This document shows positions 1 to 7,859 of a stretch of DNA of 18,000 bases, in pieces. The DNA comes from UBA8529 sp964390565 (GTDB lineage Bacteria; Bacteroidota; Bacteroidia; Bacteroidales; Tenuifilaceae). Position numbers and translations under genes: made by a program. The DNA lies in the NCBI GenBank assembly GCA_964390565.1, contig CAYMII010000052.1:1-18000 (forward strand), read 5' to 3'. The notes below the pieces were generated by a model. The model was given only the letters and a program-made list of their open reading frames with translations, made no database searches and was not told the origin of the DNA. Numbering within the stretch: position 1 is the stretch's first letter; the number at the start of each line of letters is the position of its first letter.

Positions 1-750
1 CTTATCATAACATCAAAAGAGGATAGCCTTAGGTACCATTTCGACAAATTTAACTCGGAAGGACAACTTGCCTACCTTCAGCTAACATCGCTCATCAATG
101 GGTATAACCCAAAAATACAGCAGGCTGAGATAAAACCGATGACCGAAAAAGGCACGAGGTATATTGATTTTCTTATCCCAGGGCTTCTTGCAATGAATGT
201 TATGATGTCGACGATGTGGGGTGTTGGCTATACAATCATTGAGGCTCGCACCAAGAAACTTCTTCGAAGAATGGTTGCAACACCAATGCCAAAATGGGAG
301 TATATCTCATCGTTAATTGTTGCAAGGGTATTACTATGCTTTGTTGAAGCAGCAATTGTTTTCACCTTTGCCCACTTCTATTTCAATATAGTAATTGAAG
401 GAAGCATTCTGGCCTTTATTGCACTCTTTTTATCAGGGATTGTCTGTTTCTCAGGCATTGCTGTTATTTTCGCATCAAGAACCGCAAAAACACAAGTTGG
501 CAATGGCCTTATCAACCTAATTGTAATGCCCATGATGCTTTTGTCCGGAATTTACTTTAGTTACCACAATTTTCCTGATGCAGTAATCCCAATGATTCAA
601 GCACTGCCATTAACAATGCTTGCTGATGGAGTAAAAGCAATATTCAACGAAAGTGCTGGCTTTGCTGAAGTATGGAAGTATATCATTGCGCTTAACGCAA
701 TAGGCCTAACAACCTTTTTTGTAGGATTGAAGATTTACAAATGGTATTAA
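1..750 (+). CDS. ABC-2 type transporter permease, C-terminal part (5' end outside window)
   Basis: The reading frame is open from base 1 to the TAA at 748-750 (249 residues visible), so the gene starts upstream of the window and the ATG at 139 is only internal. The first 45 or so visible residues are hydrophilic and fit the extracytoplasmic loop after the first membrane helix of ABC-2 permeases. The motif YIDFLIPGLLAMN (visible residues about 54-66) follows, typical of the NatB/DrrB/YhhJ branch. About five hydrophobic segments come next (about 57-79, 101-127, 136-159, 168-188 and 227-249), joined by a basic cytoplasmic stretch, EARTKKLLRRM. Such permeases pair with a cytoplasmic ATPase to export drugs, lipids or polysaccharide-like substrates across the inner membrane. 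The ATPase gene presumably lies upstream, out of view, so the substrate cannot be inferred. The stop overlaps the stop of the convergent DsrE-like gene by 4 bases. Family confident, substrate unknown. Confidence 0.88.
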   Translation, partial: LIITSKEDSLRYHFDKFNSEGQLAYLQLTSLINGYNPKIQQAEIKPMTEKGTRYIDFLIPGLLAMNVMMSTMWGVGYTIIEARTKKLLRRMVATPMPKWEYISSLIVARVLLCFVEAAIVFTFAHFYFNIVIEGSILAFIALFLSGIVCFSGIAVIFASRTAKTQVGNGLINLIVMPMMLLSGIYFSYHNFPDAVIPMIQALPLTMLADGVKAIFNESAGFAEVWKYIIALNAIGLTTFFVGLKIYKWY

Positions 751-1100
751 AAAGTTAGCACTTTATCACTAGATATTACCCAAGAAGAGAGTTCAGCAAG
801 ATTGCTTCGAACAGCACCCTCAATAAACTTCATCTCCGCTAAACCACGAGCATCGATGCATGTTCCGCAAAGTTTTACTGGGCAGTTTTTAGCTAACAAT
901 CCTTTTAAAAACCGCTCGATATTGTAATAGCCATCTGGTGTTTTCTGATTTGGGATAGCACAGGTAACGGCATCAGCCATTAAGAATATTCGCACTTCAG
1001 TATCGGGCGAATCTTTTTTAACCTGATTTGCCAGCCTTAAGGCATTATAAGCCTTTTCTGTTCCGTAAGGAGCATCGTTTATGATGAAAAGAATTGCCAT
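747..1100 (-). CDS. DsrE-family protein with a CxxC motif
   Basis: This 117-residue protein matches the DsrE/DsrF-like fold in length and pattern. A hydrophobic first strand (AILFIINDAPYG, residues 2-13) precedes a helix containing KAYNALRLANQV, then the strand VRIFLMADAV (36-45). The signature CPVKLCGTCIDARG spans residues 73-86. It has four cysteines, C47, C73, C78 and C81, with C78-G-T-C81 forming a CxxC pair close to where DsrE and TusD carry their sulfur-relay cysteine. DsrE-family proteins carry persulfide sulfur or act in related thiol chemistry in the cytoplasm. No DsrF/DsrH or TusB/C/E partners are adjacent, so membership of a sulfur relay is not supported here. A close match to the Bacteroidota -7 element lies just upstream, suggesting its own promoter 40 bases below the epimerase gene. 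Family assignment is good; function is unknown. Confidence 0.8.
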   Translation of the reverse strand: MAILFIINDAPYGTEKAYNALRLANQVKKDSPDTEVRIFLMADAVTCAIPNQKTPDGYYNIERFLKGLLAKNCPVKLCGTCIDARGLAEMKFIEGAVRSNLAELSSWVISSDKVLTF

Positions 1101-1128
1101 GGCTACTTTTTTAAGTTATCTAATGCTG

Positions 1129-1136
1129 CAAATATA
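1129..1136 (-). promoter_or_regulatory. Bacteroidota-type -7 promoter element of the DsrE-like gene
   Basis: On the minus strand these bases read TATATTTG, a perfect match to TAnnTTTG, 28 bases before the start codon at 1100. A TTTG further upstream is only about 13 bases away, shorter than usual, so the -33 part is weak. It sits in the 40-base gap after the epimerase stop and would let the DsrE-like gene be transcribed independently. Confidence 0.4.
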
Positions 1137-1140
1137 GAAA

Positions 1141-2064
1141 TCAATGAAGCAAATCCGCCAAAGCCCTATCGATATCTTCAAATTCAAAAACAAAACCTTT
1201 ATCCATCAACCTTTTGGGGACAACTGACTGACTGGATAGTAAAACCTCATTGGCCATTTCACCAAAAATAAGCCTCATCAAAAAAGCAGGAATTGGCACC
1301 CAAACTGGACGTTTTAACGCTTTACCGACCTTCTTCAATAAAAGCTTCATCTCCATAGGATTTGGAGAAACAAGATTATAAGCGCCATTACAACTACGAT
1401 TCTCTAATAAATAGCAAACTGCTTTGGCATGGTCTTCAATATGAATCCACGATACTTTTTGCTTTCCCGAGCCAAACCAGCCTCCAGCAAAACTTTTAAT
1501 GGAAGGTAAAACCTCTTTTAAAAAGCCTCCTTGGGTTGACAATACAACACCAGTTCGAATAGCGATATGCCTAACTTTACTATCAACTCCCTTTGATGCC
1601 TGCTCCCAATTCGAAACTAATTTTGATAAAAACCCAGTACCAGAATTACTATCCTCATTGAACAGTTCATTGCTATTGTGTGGATAAAATCCAGTTGCAG
1701 ATGCTTGAATATATACCTCAGGAGGAAATGGAGAAGCATTGATAGCTTGAACGATTGAATTTGTAATATCAATTCGGCTATTGATAATTAGCTCCTTATT
1801 TTTTTTAGTCCATCGTTTTGCAATCGATTCACCCGAAAGGTTTATCACTGCTTTAGTCGAGCTAATAATCTCTTTTAATAGATCAGCATCTCGCCCATTC
1901 CACTCACAAAAATCCACATTTTCATCAAATACTTTTTTGGCCTTTAAAGGGTTTCGCGTAAGCACTAAAGGCTTATAACCGCTTACCTTTAGCTGCGCTA
2001 CTAATTTTCGGCCTAAAAGGCCTGTGGCACCAATGACTACGACTGTATTTGATTTTTCAGACAT
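1141..2064 (-). CDS. TIGR01777-family (YfcH-like) NAD(P)-dependent epimerase
   Basis: This is a 307-residue extended-SDR protein when started at the ATG at 2062-2064. An in-frame TTG at 2086-2088 would add eight residues and overlap the receptor stop, so the ATG is preferred. The Rossmann nucleotide-binding loop GATGLLGRKL spans residues 12-21. Family landmarks follow: VINLSGESIAKRW, then SATGFYP and RTGVVLSTQGG. The C-terminus (about 250-307) matches the DUF1731 extension typical of TIGR01777 proteins (PVWVPIPAFLMRLIFGEMA). The reaction and substrate of this family, which includes E. coli YfcH, are not established, so only nucleotide-dependent oxidoreductase or epimerase chemistry can be proposed. 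It starts 10 bases after the TonB receptor stop on the same strand, so the two are probably co-transcribed. This may reflect genome packing rather than shared function. Confidence 0.88.
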   Translation of the reverse strand: MSEKSNTVVVIGATGLLGRKLVAQLKVSGYKPLVLTRNPLKAKKVFDENVDFCEWNGRDADLLKEIISSTKAVINLSGESIAKRWTKKNKELIINSRIDITNSIVQAINASPFPPEVYIQASATGFYPHNSNELFNEDSNSGTGFLSKLVSNWEQASKGVDSKVRHIAIRTGVVLSTQGGFLKEVLPSIKSFAGGWFGSGKQKVSWIHIEDHAKAVCYLLENRSCNGAYNLVSPNPMEMKLLLKKVGKALKRPVWVPIPAFLMRLIFGEMANEVLLSSQSVVPKRLMDKGFVFEFEDIDRALADLLH

Positions 2065-2074
2065 TATATATGAA

Positions 2075-4468
2075 TCAAAACTCAACAATTATACCTATAG
2101 TTGGTAGAATACTCGAACCACCCTCACTTTCAACGTATTTTAGTTTATATCTAGTTGGATCAAGCGGATCAACCTCATTTATTAAGCGGCTTACCTCATC
2201 AGCCTTAAAGTTATAAACGTTTTGAACATCGACGTAGAAGTTTAGCGTCCACTTCTTCTTATAAAACATCTTATCAATCCGAACATCAAGCTGATGAAAA
2301 GGCTTAAGCCTTAAACTATTGTATTGACTGTAATCAAGATAACCTCTAGGATTCACATCCCAAGCAACTTTCAAACTCGATTTATCTAAATCGTAAGGAG
2401 TATAAGGAGCACCACCAACATAACGCCATTTGAAACCAAAATTCCAAGTTTTATTTACAACCTTGGTTGCTGTTAATGTGAAAAGATTTCGATTATCCCA
2501 AGCAGTTGGAATGTAAGAGTTGGTTACATGAAGGTTCTTGTCCATCTTATTTGCCTCGCTCCAAACCAATGTATATGAGGCTATCACGTTTATCCCAAAT
2601 AAATTTTTATTCCTATAAAGCAGTTCTAAACCATATGAACGTCCCTTCCCAATTGATAACACCTCTTCATCACCATAAGTTCCAAAATCAGCACCCTTAC
2701 TTGCAAGAGATATTGAATCTCTTACAGAGAACGGGTAACCAGAATAGATTTTGTAAAAGCCCTCAACAGTAACTTTACTATTAGGGTTTGGAAGCCATTC
2801 AATACCGGCAACATAGTGATTGCTTCGGATATAGGTTAACTTATTTTTTTTATTGACAAGATTTCCATTAGTGTCGCCAAAACCAAGGGTGGTATATGGT
2901 GGTTGTTGGTAGTAAATTCCAGTATTAAAATTGAGAAAGAAGTCTGGAATAAACTCATAAGATAATGAGAATCTAGGGCTAATCTGTTTAAACATATTAT
3001 TCATCTGCGAAGAATAGCTGTTAGCATCGGCCCTAACACCTAAAGATAATGTAAGCGATTGCTTAAACAACGATTTGCTAACCTGTCCGAAAGTATTCCA
3101 TTTAAACAAATCGAGATTTGTGTTATATGATACAGATGATGGTAATCCATTATCGAAATATGCCCTATAAGTATCATTCGTGTAATGCGCATACTCTAAC
3201 CCAGCCCCAAAATCGATATTAAAGTTATTTTTGGTCTTAATCTCGCGCTCATAGCGAAACTTATTTTCAGCCTCTTGGGATGTGTAATCAAGTAATTTAT
3301 TAGTATTGGTCTCAATATTATCCCTATACTTATATTGCCTGTTATTAAGCATACTGCGACTTACTACCCAAGTATCGAAGCCATTTTCGTGATAATGCTT
3401 ATAAACAACCCCTAAAGTATAGTTCCATTGAGTATTAACTGGCACATTACTCAAAATATAACGTTGGTCCTCGGTTGGATTTTTCAATCCAGTATTGAGC
3501 GAGAATTGGTCAATTGCACCAAGACCAATAACGGTAATCTCATTGCGTTTCCCAATATTGGTATGTGTTTTAAACTGAAAATCGTTGTATGTCGGTAAGA
3601 ATGGCAAACCTAATGCATCAAAAAGAAATTGTAAGTAAGATCGTCGTGCCGAGAAGATAAAGTTTGAATTCTTGCTCATTGGTCCATCGAGCGTTAATGC
3701 AAGATCAGATGCACCAAGGGCTGCTTTAACCTTTAAACGCTCATCATTTCCTTCAATCTGTTTGAAATCGAGAATAGAGCTTAACGCATTTCCTTTATTT
3801 GAGGGAAAGGCTCCTGAATAGAAATTCACCTCACGAATAAAGTCAACATTGATTATACCTACTGGACCTCCAGAAGTACCTTGTGTTGCAAAATGGTTGA
3901 TATTAGGAATCTCAACGCCATCGAGGTAAAAGCGATTCTCGCCCGAGCCTCCTCCCCTAACGATTACATCGTTTCGGTAAGCAGGAGTTGAAGCAACTCC
4001 AGGTAATGACTGAATAATCTTACTAATATCTCGATTGCCTCCTGGATTCTTCTCTATCTCATCAATATTTATTCGCCTAAGCGAAAGCGGACTGTCGGAA
4101 CTTTTTCGAAAAGCCGAGGCTTTTACAACGAGTTCATCAATTTGAACCGACTCTTCCTCAAGCTGAACTTCGAAATATGCAGGTCTTGCATTTGTTATAA
4201 ATATTGCCTCCGACACATAAGGCTTAAAGCCAACTGAAGATACTCTAATCTCAATGTAACCAGGCACAATTCCCTTTATTTCATAATTACCATCAATATC
4301 AGAAGTAGTTCCTTTAGGTGTATTCCAAACCACTATATTTGCAAATGGAACGGGCTCATTATTTTTTTTATCAAAAACTCGACCTCTCAAAGTTCCGTTT
4401 TCTTGGGCAACCGCAGACAAATTATGCGAAACAAGATAAACTATAAAATATCTAAAGAGATTTTTCAT
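2075..4468 (-). CDS. TonB-dependent outer-membrane receptor with carboxypeptidase-regulatory-like domain
   Basis: This 797-residue outer-membrane transporter is complete. Residues 1-21 form a signal peptide ending AVAQ. Residues about 25-112 form a CarboxypepD_reg-like beta-sandwich (GTLRGRVFDKKNNEPVPFAN, then SVGFKP), an N-terminal extension common in Bacteroidota receptors. A TonB-box-like stretch, IDELVVKAS, follows. The plug domain occupies about 135-240 and includes SLPGVAS, VIVRGGGSGENRFYLDGVEIP and FYSGAFPS. The rest is the 22-strand barrel, ending in the aromatic residue F797 expected for outer-membrane assembly. Such proteins import large or scarce ligands (siderophores, cobalamin, glycans, peptides) using TonB energy. 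No SusD-like lipoprotein, anti-sigma factor or iron regulator is adjacent, so the ligand is unknown. The next gene on the strand, the YfcH-like epimerase, follows by 10 bases. No perfect promoter match is visible upstream. Confidence 0.95.
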   Translation of the reverse strand: MKNLFRYFIVYLVSHNLSAVAQENGTLRGRVFDKKNNEPVPFANIVVWNTPKGTTSDIDGNYEIKGIVPGYIEIRVSSVGFKPYVSEAIFITNARPAYFEVQLEEESVQIDELVVKASAFRKSSDSPLSLRRINIDEIEKNPGGNRDISKIIQSLPGVASTPAYRNDVIVRGGGSGENRFYLDGVEIPNINHFATQGTSGGPVGIINVDFIREVNFYSGAFPSNKGNALSSILDFKQIEGNDERLKVKAALGASDLALTLDGPMSKNSNFIFSARRSYLQFLFDALGLPFLPTYNDFQFKTHTNIGKRNEITVIGLGAIDQFSLNTGLKNPTEDQRYILSNVPVNTQWNYTLGVVYKHYHENGFDTWVVSRSMLNNRQYKYRDNIETNTNKLLDYTSQEAENKFRYEREIKTKNNFNIDFGAGLEYAHYTNDTYRAYFDNGLPSSVSYNTNLDLFKWNTFGQVSKSLFKQSLTLSLGVRADANSYSSQMNNMFKQISPRFSLSYEFIPDFFLNFNTGIYYQQPPYTTLGFGDTNGNLVNKKNKLTYIRSNHYVAGIEWLPNPNSKVTVEGFYKIYSGYPFSVRDSISLASKGADFGTYGDEEVLSIGKGRSYGLELLYRNKNLFGINVIASYTLVWSEANKMDKNLHVTNSYIPTAWDNRNLFTLTATKVVNKTWNFGFKWRYVGGAPYTPYDLDKSSLKVAWDVNPRGYLDYSQYNSLRLKPFHQLDVRIDKMFYKKKWTLNFYVDVQNVYNFKADEVSRLINEVDPLDPTRYKLKYVESEGGSSILPTIGIIVEF

Positions 4469-4549
4469 TTCAATATTTTTATTACAAAACAGTTAATAGG
4501 CACAAAATGTTCATGAAAATTCTAATTTAATTAAACAATGCCGATTATA

Positions 4550-4583
4550 ATAAAAAGGGATGCTGAAGTTTTCAGCATCCCTT
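4550..4583 (-). terminator. Rho-independent terminator after the MORN protein gene
   Basis: A 13-base-pair perfect stem (4555-4567 with 4571-4583, arm AAGGGATGCTGAA) encloses a 3-base loop. On the minus strand it is followed by a T-rich run (TTTTTATTA). It lies 20 bases past the MORN gene stop and separates that transcript from the TonB receptor gene. Confidence 0.9.
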
Positions 4584-4603
4584 GAACTATTTATTAATTA
4601 AAT

Positions 4604-5284
4604 CTAATTATTCAACTCAATCTCCCAATCGCCACGCTCTTTAATTACAATTTCAAATTCGCAAATAATTCGAGCAGTATGCATTGGGTTAAAAGAATTG
4701 TAGGAAATTTTCAAAGTTACAGGAAACTCAACTCTTTCGAATCCTTGCTTTGGTCCAATAGAATAAGTATTACCACTAGATGAATAAAAAAAAGTTATTG
4801 AGGCACTCCCATTTATTACACCATTTTGATAAATTGACAACATTACTTTTTCACCATCGCCTATGCGTCTTACTGAATATCTAGCAATATTATTCGATCT
4901 TAAAACTGAATAGGGATTAAGAATTTTTTTTCTAACAAACATATCATTTTTCCATACGCCAATTCTAATACTATCTACTCCATTGACATTAAAAAAAAGT
5001 TTCCCGTCTCCATCTCGCTTGCCTTTAACCCAAAAACCTTCAAACACGACACCATTTGACCAAGTATATTTTCCATATCCTTCAGGTAGCCCATTCTTAA
5101 ATCTACCCTCATACTTATCAACTCCTTCAGCAATTCCTTTACCATGAGCTAATCCCTTCTTACACTTACCTACATAACTATCGGATATGCTTTGCATTAA
5201 CACTTTACAAGGTTCTTGGGAAAACAAATTTGAACAGAAGAAAAATAAAGTTGATAAAAAGACTATTGCTACTATTTTTTTCAT
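4604..5284 (-). CDS. Exported MORN-repeat protein of unknown function
   Basis: This is a 226-residue protein with a Sec signal peptide (about 1-22, MKKIVAIVFL... ending LFSQ). The cysteine at position 17 is not in a lipobox, so it is probably not a lipoprotein. Residues about 37-117 hold three to four MORN-type repeats: YVGKCKKGLAHGKG, YEGRFKNGLPEGYGKYTW, FEGFWVKGKRDGDGKLFF and a degenerate RIGVWKNDMF. The C-terminal half (about 120-226) is beta-rich and matches nothing I recognise. MORN repeats form beta-hairpin arrays linked to membrane association or protein contacts, and bacterial exported versions are mostly uncharacterised. The gene lies 110 bases downstream of the LTA-synthase-like locus on the same strand. 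No terminator is visible between them, so co-transcription is possible, and the unit ends at the strong hairpin just below. Confidence 0.75.
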   Translation of the reverse strand: MKKIVAIVFLSTLFFFCSNLFSQEPCKVLMQSISDSYVGKCKKGLAHGKGIAEGVDKYEGRFKNGLPEGYGKYTWSNGVVFEGFWVKGKRDGDGKLFFNVNGVDSIRIGVWKNDMFVRKKILNPYSVLRSNNIARYSVRRIGDGEKVMLSIYQNGVINGSASITFFYSSSGNTYSIGPKQGFERVEFPVTLKISYNSFNPMHTARIICEFEIVIKERGDWEIELNN

Positions 5285-5394
5285 ACTTTTTGATATTATG
5301 TTATTTTACATCAAGATTACTACTAACCAATATAACAAAACCTTTTGTATTTATCATATTCGATCTTAAAGAACAATAAAGGTTTAATTAAAAA

Positions 5395-5664
5395 CTAATT
5401 ACCCACCTTCTTTCTTTCAAGTTCACTCATAATATAATATTTTATTGCTCCAATATATGCTTTAGCCTTTATATGAAGTTCATCCAAACTATCGTTTTGA
5501 GCTACTGACTCTAACGACCCTTTTGAATCAGATGTCCATCGATAAAATAATGGTTTGCTTTGAAAATCAACACAACCATATGAATTCATTGCAACTCCAC
5601 AATTATAAACCCCGAAATTATTACAGCCATTTTCTGCAAAAAGGTTAAAGCCTGTGTTAACCAC
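5395..5664 (-). CDS. Orphan C-terminal fragment of a second LTA-synthase-like protein (possible gene remnant)
   Basis: This 89-codon frame aligns, almost end to end, with residues about 596-684 of the preceding LTA-synthase-family protein. About 40 of 87 aligned positions are identical with one two-residue gap. Shared blocks include FG-Y, GCVDFQ, KAKAY and ELxxKKVG at the terminus. It has no membrane helices and no catalytic residues. The only plausible start is a GTG at 5662-5664, overlapping the upstream gene's TAA (5657-5659) in another frame, so translation would depend on stop-start reinitiation. The simplest reading is that a tandem paralogue lost its first 590 or so codons by deletion, leaving its tail fused just behind the intact gene. 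A retained small protein derived from the tail domain is the alternative. The upstream protein has its own complete tail, so this is not its frameshifted end. It ends in TAG. Confidence 0.6.
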   Translation of the reverse strand: MVNTGFNLFAENGCNNFGVYNCGVAMNSYGCVDFQSKPLFYRWTSDSKGSLESVAQNDSLDELHIKAKAYIGAIKYYIMSELERKKVGN

Positions 5665-7711
5665 CCACTTTCTTGCTTTTCAACTCATTCATTATAAAAA
5701 ATTTCATCGAGGCAACATACGCTTTGGCTTTGTTATAAAGGCTATCTAATTGCTCATTACTTTGTGAACCCAACGGCAATAGAACCTTTGTAGAATCGTT
5801 TTCCCACTTATAGGATAGTTTTGAACCTTGAAAATCAACACAACCATTATGGTTCATCACAAAGTTATAGCAATAGATTCCGAAATCGTTTGATTTATCG
5901 AGCGAAAGTAGGTTATTTCCAGTTTTTAGATATTTAGCATTAGAGAGCGCTAGGTTGAAAACTGTTGGAAATATGTCCTTATGAGCTCCATACCTATTTA
6001 TATCGACTTGATGTTTCACTTTATATTTCTCTGGTACATAAAGAATTAAAGGAACTGCATATTTTTTCAGCAAATCCTTATCAGTAAATTCAAATAGCTG
6101 ATTATTTGTATGATCACCAGTAGCAACAACTATTGTATTCTCACCTAAAGGTGAGTTCTTAACATCTTCAATAAACTGCCCTAAACAATTATTTGCATAC
6201 TGATATGCCAAAAGATTACTCCGAGCCATTTCGGGGCTAACCTTAAGTTTCCCGGCAACCTCTTGAGAAAGAGTTAATGGGTATTTGTTATAACTATCGG
6301 GTGTTTCGTAGGGTGTATGATTTGATATTGTAAACCCAACAATGAATTGAGGAATGCTATCGGCATTTTTCAATGTCTCAAAAACCCTTTTAAACGTAAA
6401 TTCATCGTGAACACCCCACTCACACGATGACGCATCGGCATATAACTTCTTTAATGTTGAGCCACCCTCAACATTATCGAAATACTGATTATAAATAAAT
6501 TTATCCAGACTGCGCCAGCCCATTTGGCCTCCAGTTATAAAGGATGTAGAATATCCATTATCTTTAAAGGGCTTTGCAACCGAAGAGGAAAGTGTTCTAT
6601 TCTGATATACAGATTGCGATATCGGAGCCAAAGGGGTTCCAGCCAATATACCCTCAAGTGAAAAAATTGTTCCTTTTGACGCTGATAAGAAATTATGATA
6701 AACATAACAATATGGCAAAACAGAATCAAGTTTACCTAGCACATTGGCTTCAGGGGTATTTAAACTAAAATAGTAATCGTTCATGCTTTCCATCAATATA
6801 AATACAACGTGTGGAGGGTTTGACTCTAAAAATGTATCCAGCGGTGTTGTTTCAAACAAATTGTTAGTGAGCCCAATGGAATCGACCACCTCGCGTCCTA
6901 AGTATTGCTTAATGGCTTCGTCAGGAGTAGAGAAACCATACTTTTTGAGCATCGCAGGAATATCAGTATTAATTCTAGATTCTTTTTTATCACTATAAGC
7001 ATTGCTTAGTGAGAATAGCCCATTCAAAGTAAGTGTATTAATAAATGTGTTTTTTGATATGGTTGCATGCCTCACACCAAGAGGTTTCATTCCTGTACTA
7101 CCTCTTAATCCAAGAAAATAAACTCCTAAAAAAATAAACACGACAAAAGCTCTCAACAACGAGCTTTGTATGTAAACCCATTTTATCTCTCTTTTAAATA
7201 AAAACCTAAGTAGCAAATAAACAAGAATCGATAAAACTATCAAAGACAAAACAATAAGAACAACAGGATAATCAGTCCACACTGACTTTAAAACAGCTTT
7301 TGTATCATCTTCTATCACTCCAAAAAACAAAACGCTAATACGAGTGTTAAAAAATTTATAGAAATAAAAATCGATAATTGATATTAATGTAAGAAAAATC
7401 AGGGCAAATATCCCATATAACAAGGCGAAACGATAATAAAATCCATAAACTAATCTAACACCATTATTAAACAGCTGAAGCAAACATAAAAATGCAACAG
7501 GCAATAGTAAAATTAAAACGACTTTAAAGTCAAACTTAAATCCAACCAGAAAAGCCCGAGAAACATCAGATAGACTACTACTTAAATCCGATAAATTCCC
7601 AAAAGCGAATAGAAAGACTACTCGAGAAACAAACAAAAGGGTAACCCCAATAAACACAAGAAGTATAAGATACTTAAGTGAAGACAAGAAATTTCTATAT
7701 CGATTATCCAT
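5657..7711 (-). CDS. LTA synthase/sulfatase-family membrane phosphotransferase-like protein
   Basis: This 684-residue protein has five predicted membrane helices (about 13-37, 52-81, 92-120, 147-172 and 183-203) followed by an extracytoplasmic sulfatase-fold domain, the LtaS/OpgB layout. Visible active-site motifs are VVFILMES with metal ligand E308, SASKGTIFSLEG with the nucleophile candidate T348, WGVHDEF (434-440), the SNHTPY histidine H465, and GDH with D533 and H534. Gram-positive LtaS moves glycerophosphate from phosphatidylglycerol to teichoic acid. A Bacteroidota cell has no lipoteichoic acid, so the acceptor here is unknown. Phosphoglycerol or phosphoethanolamine addition to an envelope glycan or lipid is the reasonable inference. 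The last 90 or so residues (containing FGIYCY, GCVDFQ and KAKAY) form a tail that recurs as the separate short frame just downstream. A good promoter precedes the start. Transcription may continue through the fragment to the MORN gene. Confidence 0.88.
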   Translation of the reverse strand: MDNRYRNFLSSLKYLILLVFIGVTLLFVSRVVFLFAFGNLSDLSSSLSDVSRAFLVGFKFDFKVVLILLLPVAFLCLLQLFNNGVRLVYGFYYRFALLYGIFALIFLTLISIIDFYFYKFFNTRISVLFFGVIEDDTKAVLKSVWTDYPVVLIVLSLIVLSILVYLLLRFLFKREIKWVYIQSSLLRAFVVFIFLGVYFLGLRGSTGMKPLGVRHATISKNTFINTLTLNGLFSLSNAYSDKKESRINTDIPAMLKKYGFSTPDEAIKQYLGREVVDSIGLTNNLFETTPLDTFLESNPPHVVFILMESMNDYYFSLNTPEANVLGKLDSVLPYCYVYHNFLSASKGTIFSLEGILAGTPLAPISQSVYQNRTLSSSVAKPFKDNGYSTSFITGGQMGWRSLDKFIYNQYFDNVEGGSTLKKLYADASSCEWGVHDEFTFKRVFETLKNADSIPQFIVGFTISNHTPYETPDSYNKYPLTLSQEVAGKLKVSPEMARSNLLAYQYANNCLGQFIEDVKNSPLGENTIVVATGDHTNNQLFEFTDKDLLKKYAVPLILYVPEKYKVKHQVDINRYGAHKDIFPTVFNLALSNAKYLKTGNNLLSLDKSNDFGIYCYNFVMNHNGCVDFQGSKLSYKWENDSTKVLLPLGSQSNEQLDSLYNKAKAYVASMKFFIMNELKSKKVGG

Positions 7712-7733
7712 TAGAAATGTTTTAGAGTGGTTA

Positions 7734-7763
7734 CAAAGGTATATTTTGACAACTTAATACAAA
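7734..7763 (-). promoter_or_regulatory. Promoter of the LTA-synthase-like gene
   Basis: On the minus strand a TTTG (7760-7763) is followed, 18 bases on, by TACCTTTG (7734-7741), a perfect TAnnTTTG element of the Bacteroidota primary sigma factor. The start codon is 22 bases further (7711), implying a short leader. Confidence 0.6.
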
Positions 7764-7807
7764 ACTCAAAAATAGGTTTAATGCATAATTATTCAACAAA
7801 AATGCTA

Positions 7808-7839
7808 ATAAAAAAAGGGTGACTCCGCGAGTCACCCTT
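7808..7839 (-). terminator. Rho-independent terminator after the regulator gene
   Basis: A perfect 11-base-pair stem (7815-7825 with 7829-7839, arm AAGGGTGACTC) encloses a 3-base loop and is followed on the minus strand by a T-rich run. It lies 20 bases past the regulator stop and insulates the LTA-synthase-like promoter from it. Confidence 0.9.
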
Positions 7840-7859
7840 ACAAAAAGTTCTATAATCTA

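Noticed and set aside
5395..5664. The short frame as the frameshifted end of the LTA-synthase-like gene
   Set aside because: The upstream protein already has its own complete copy of the same tail ending in KKVGG, so the short frame is a second copy, not a displaced end.
5657..7711. A true lipoteichoic acid synthase
   Set aside because: The fold and motifs agree, but the organism appears to be Gram-negative Bacteroidota, so the LTA product is not expected. Annotated at family level only.
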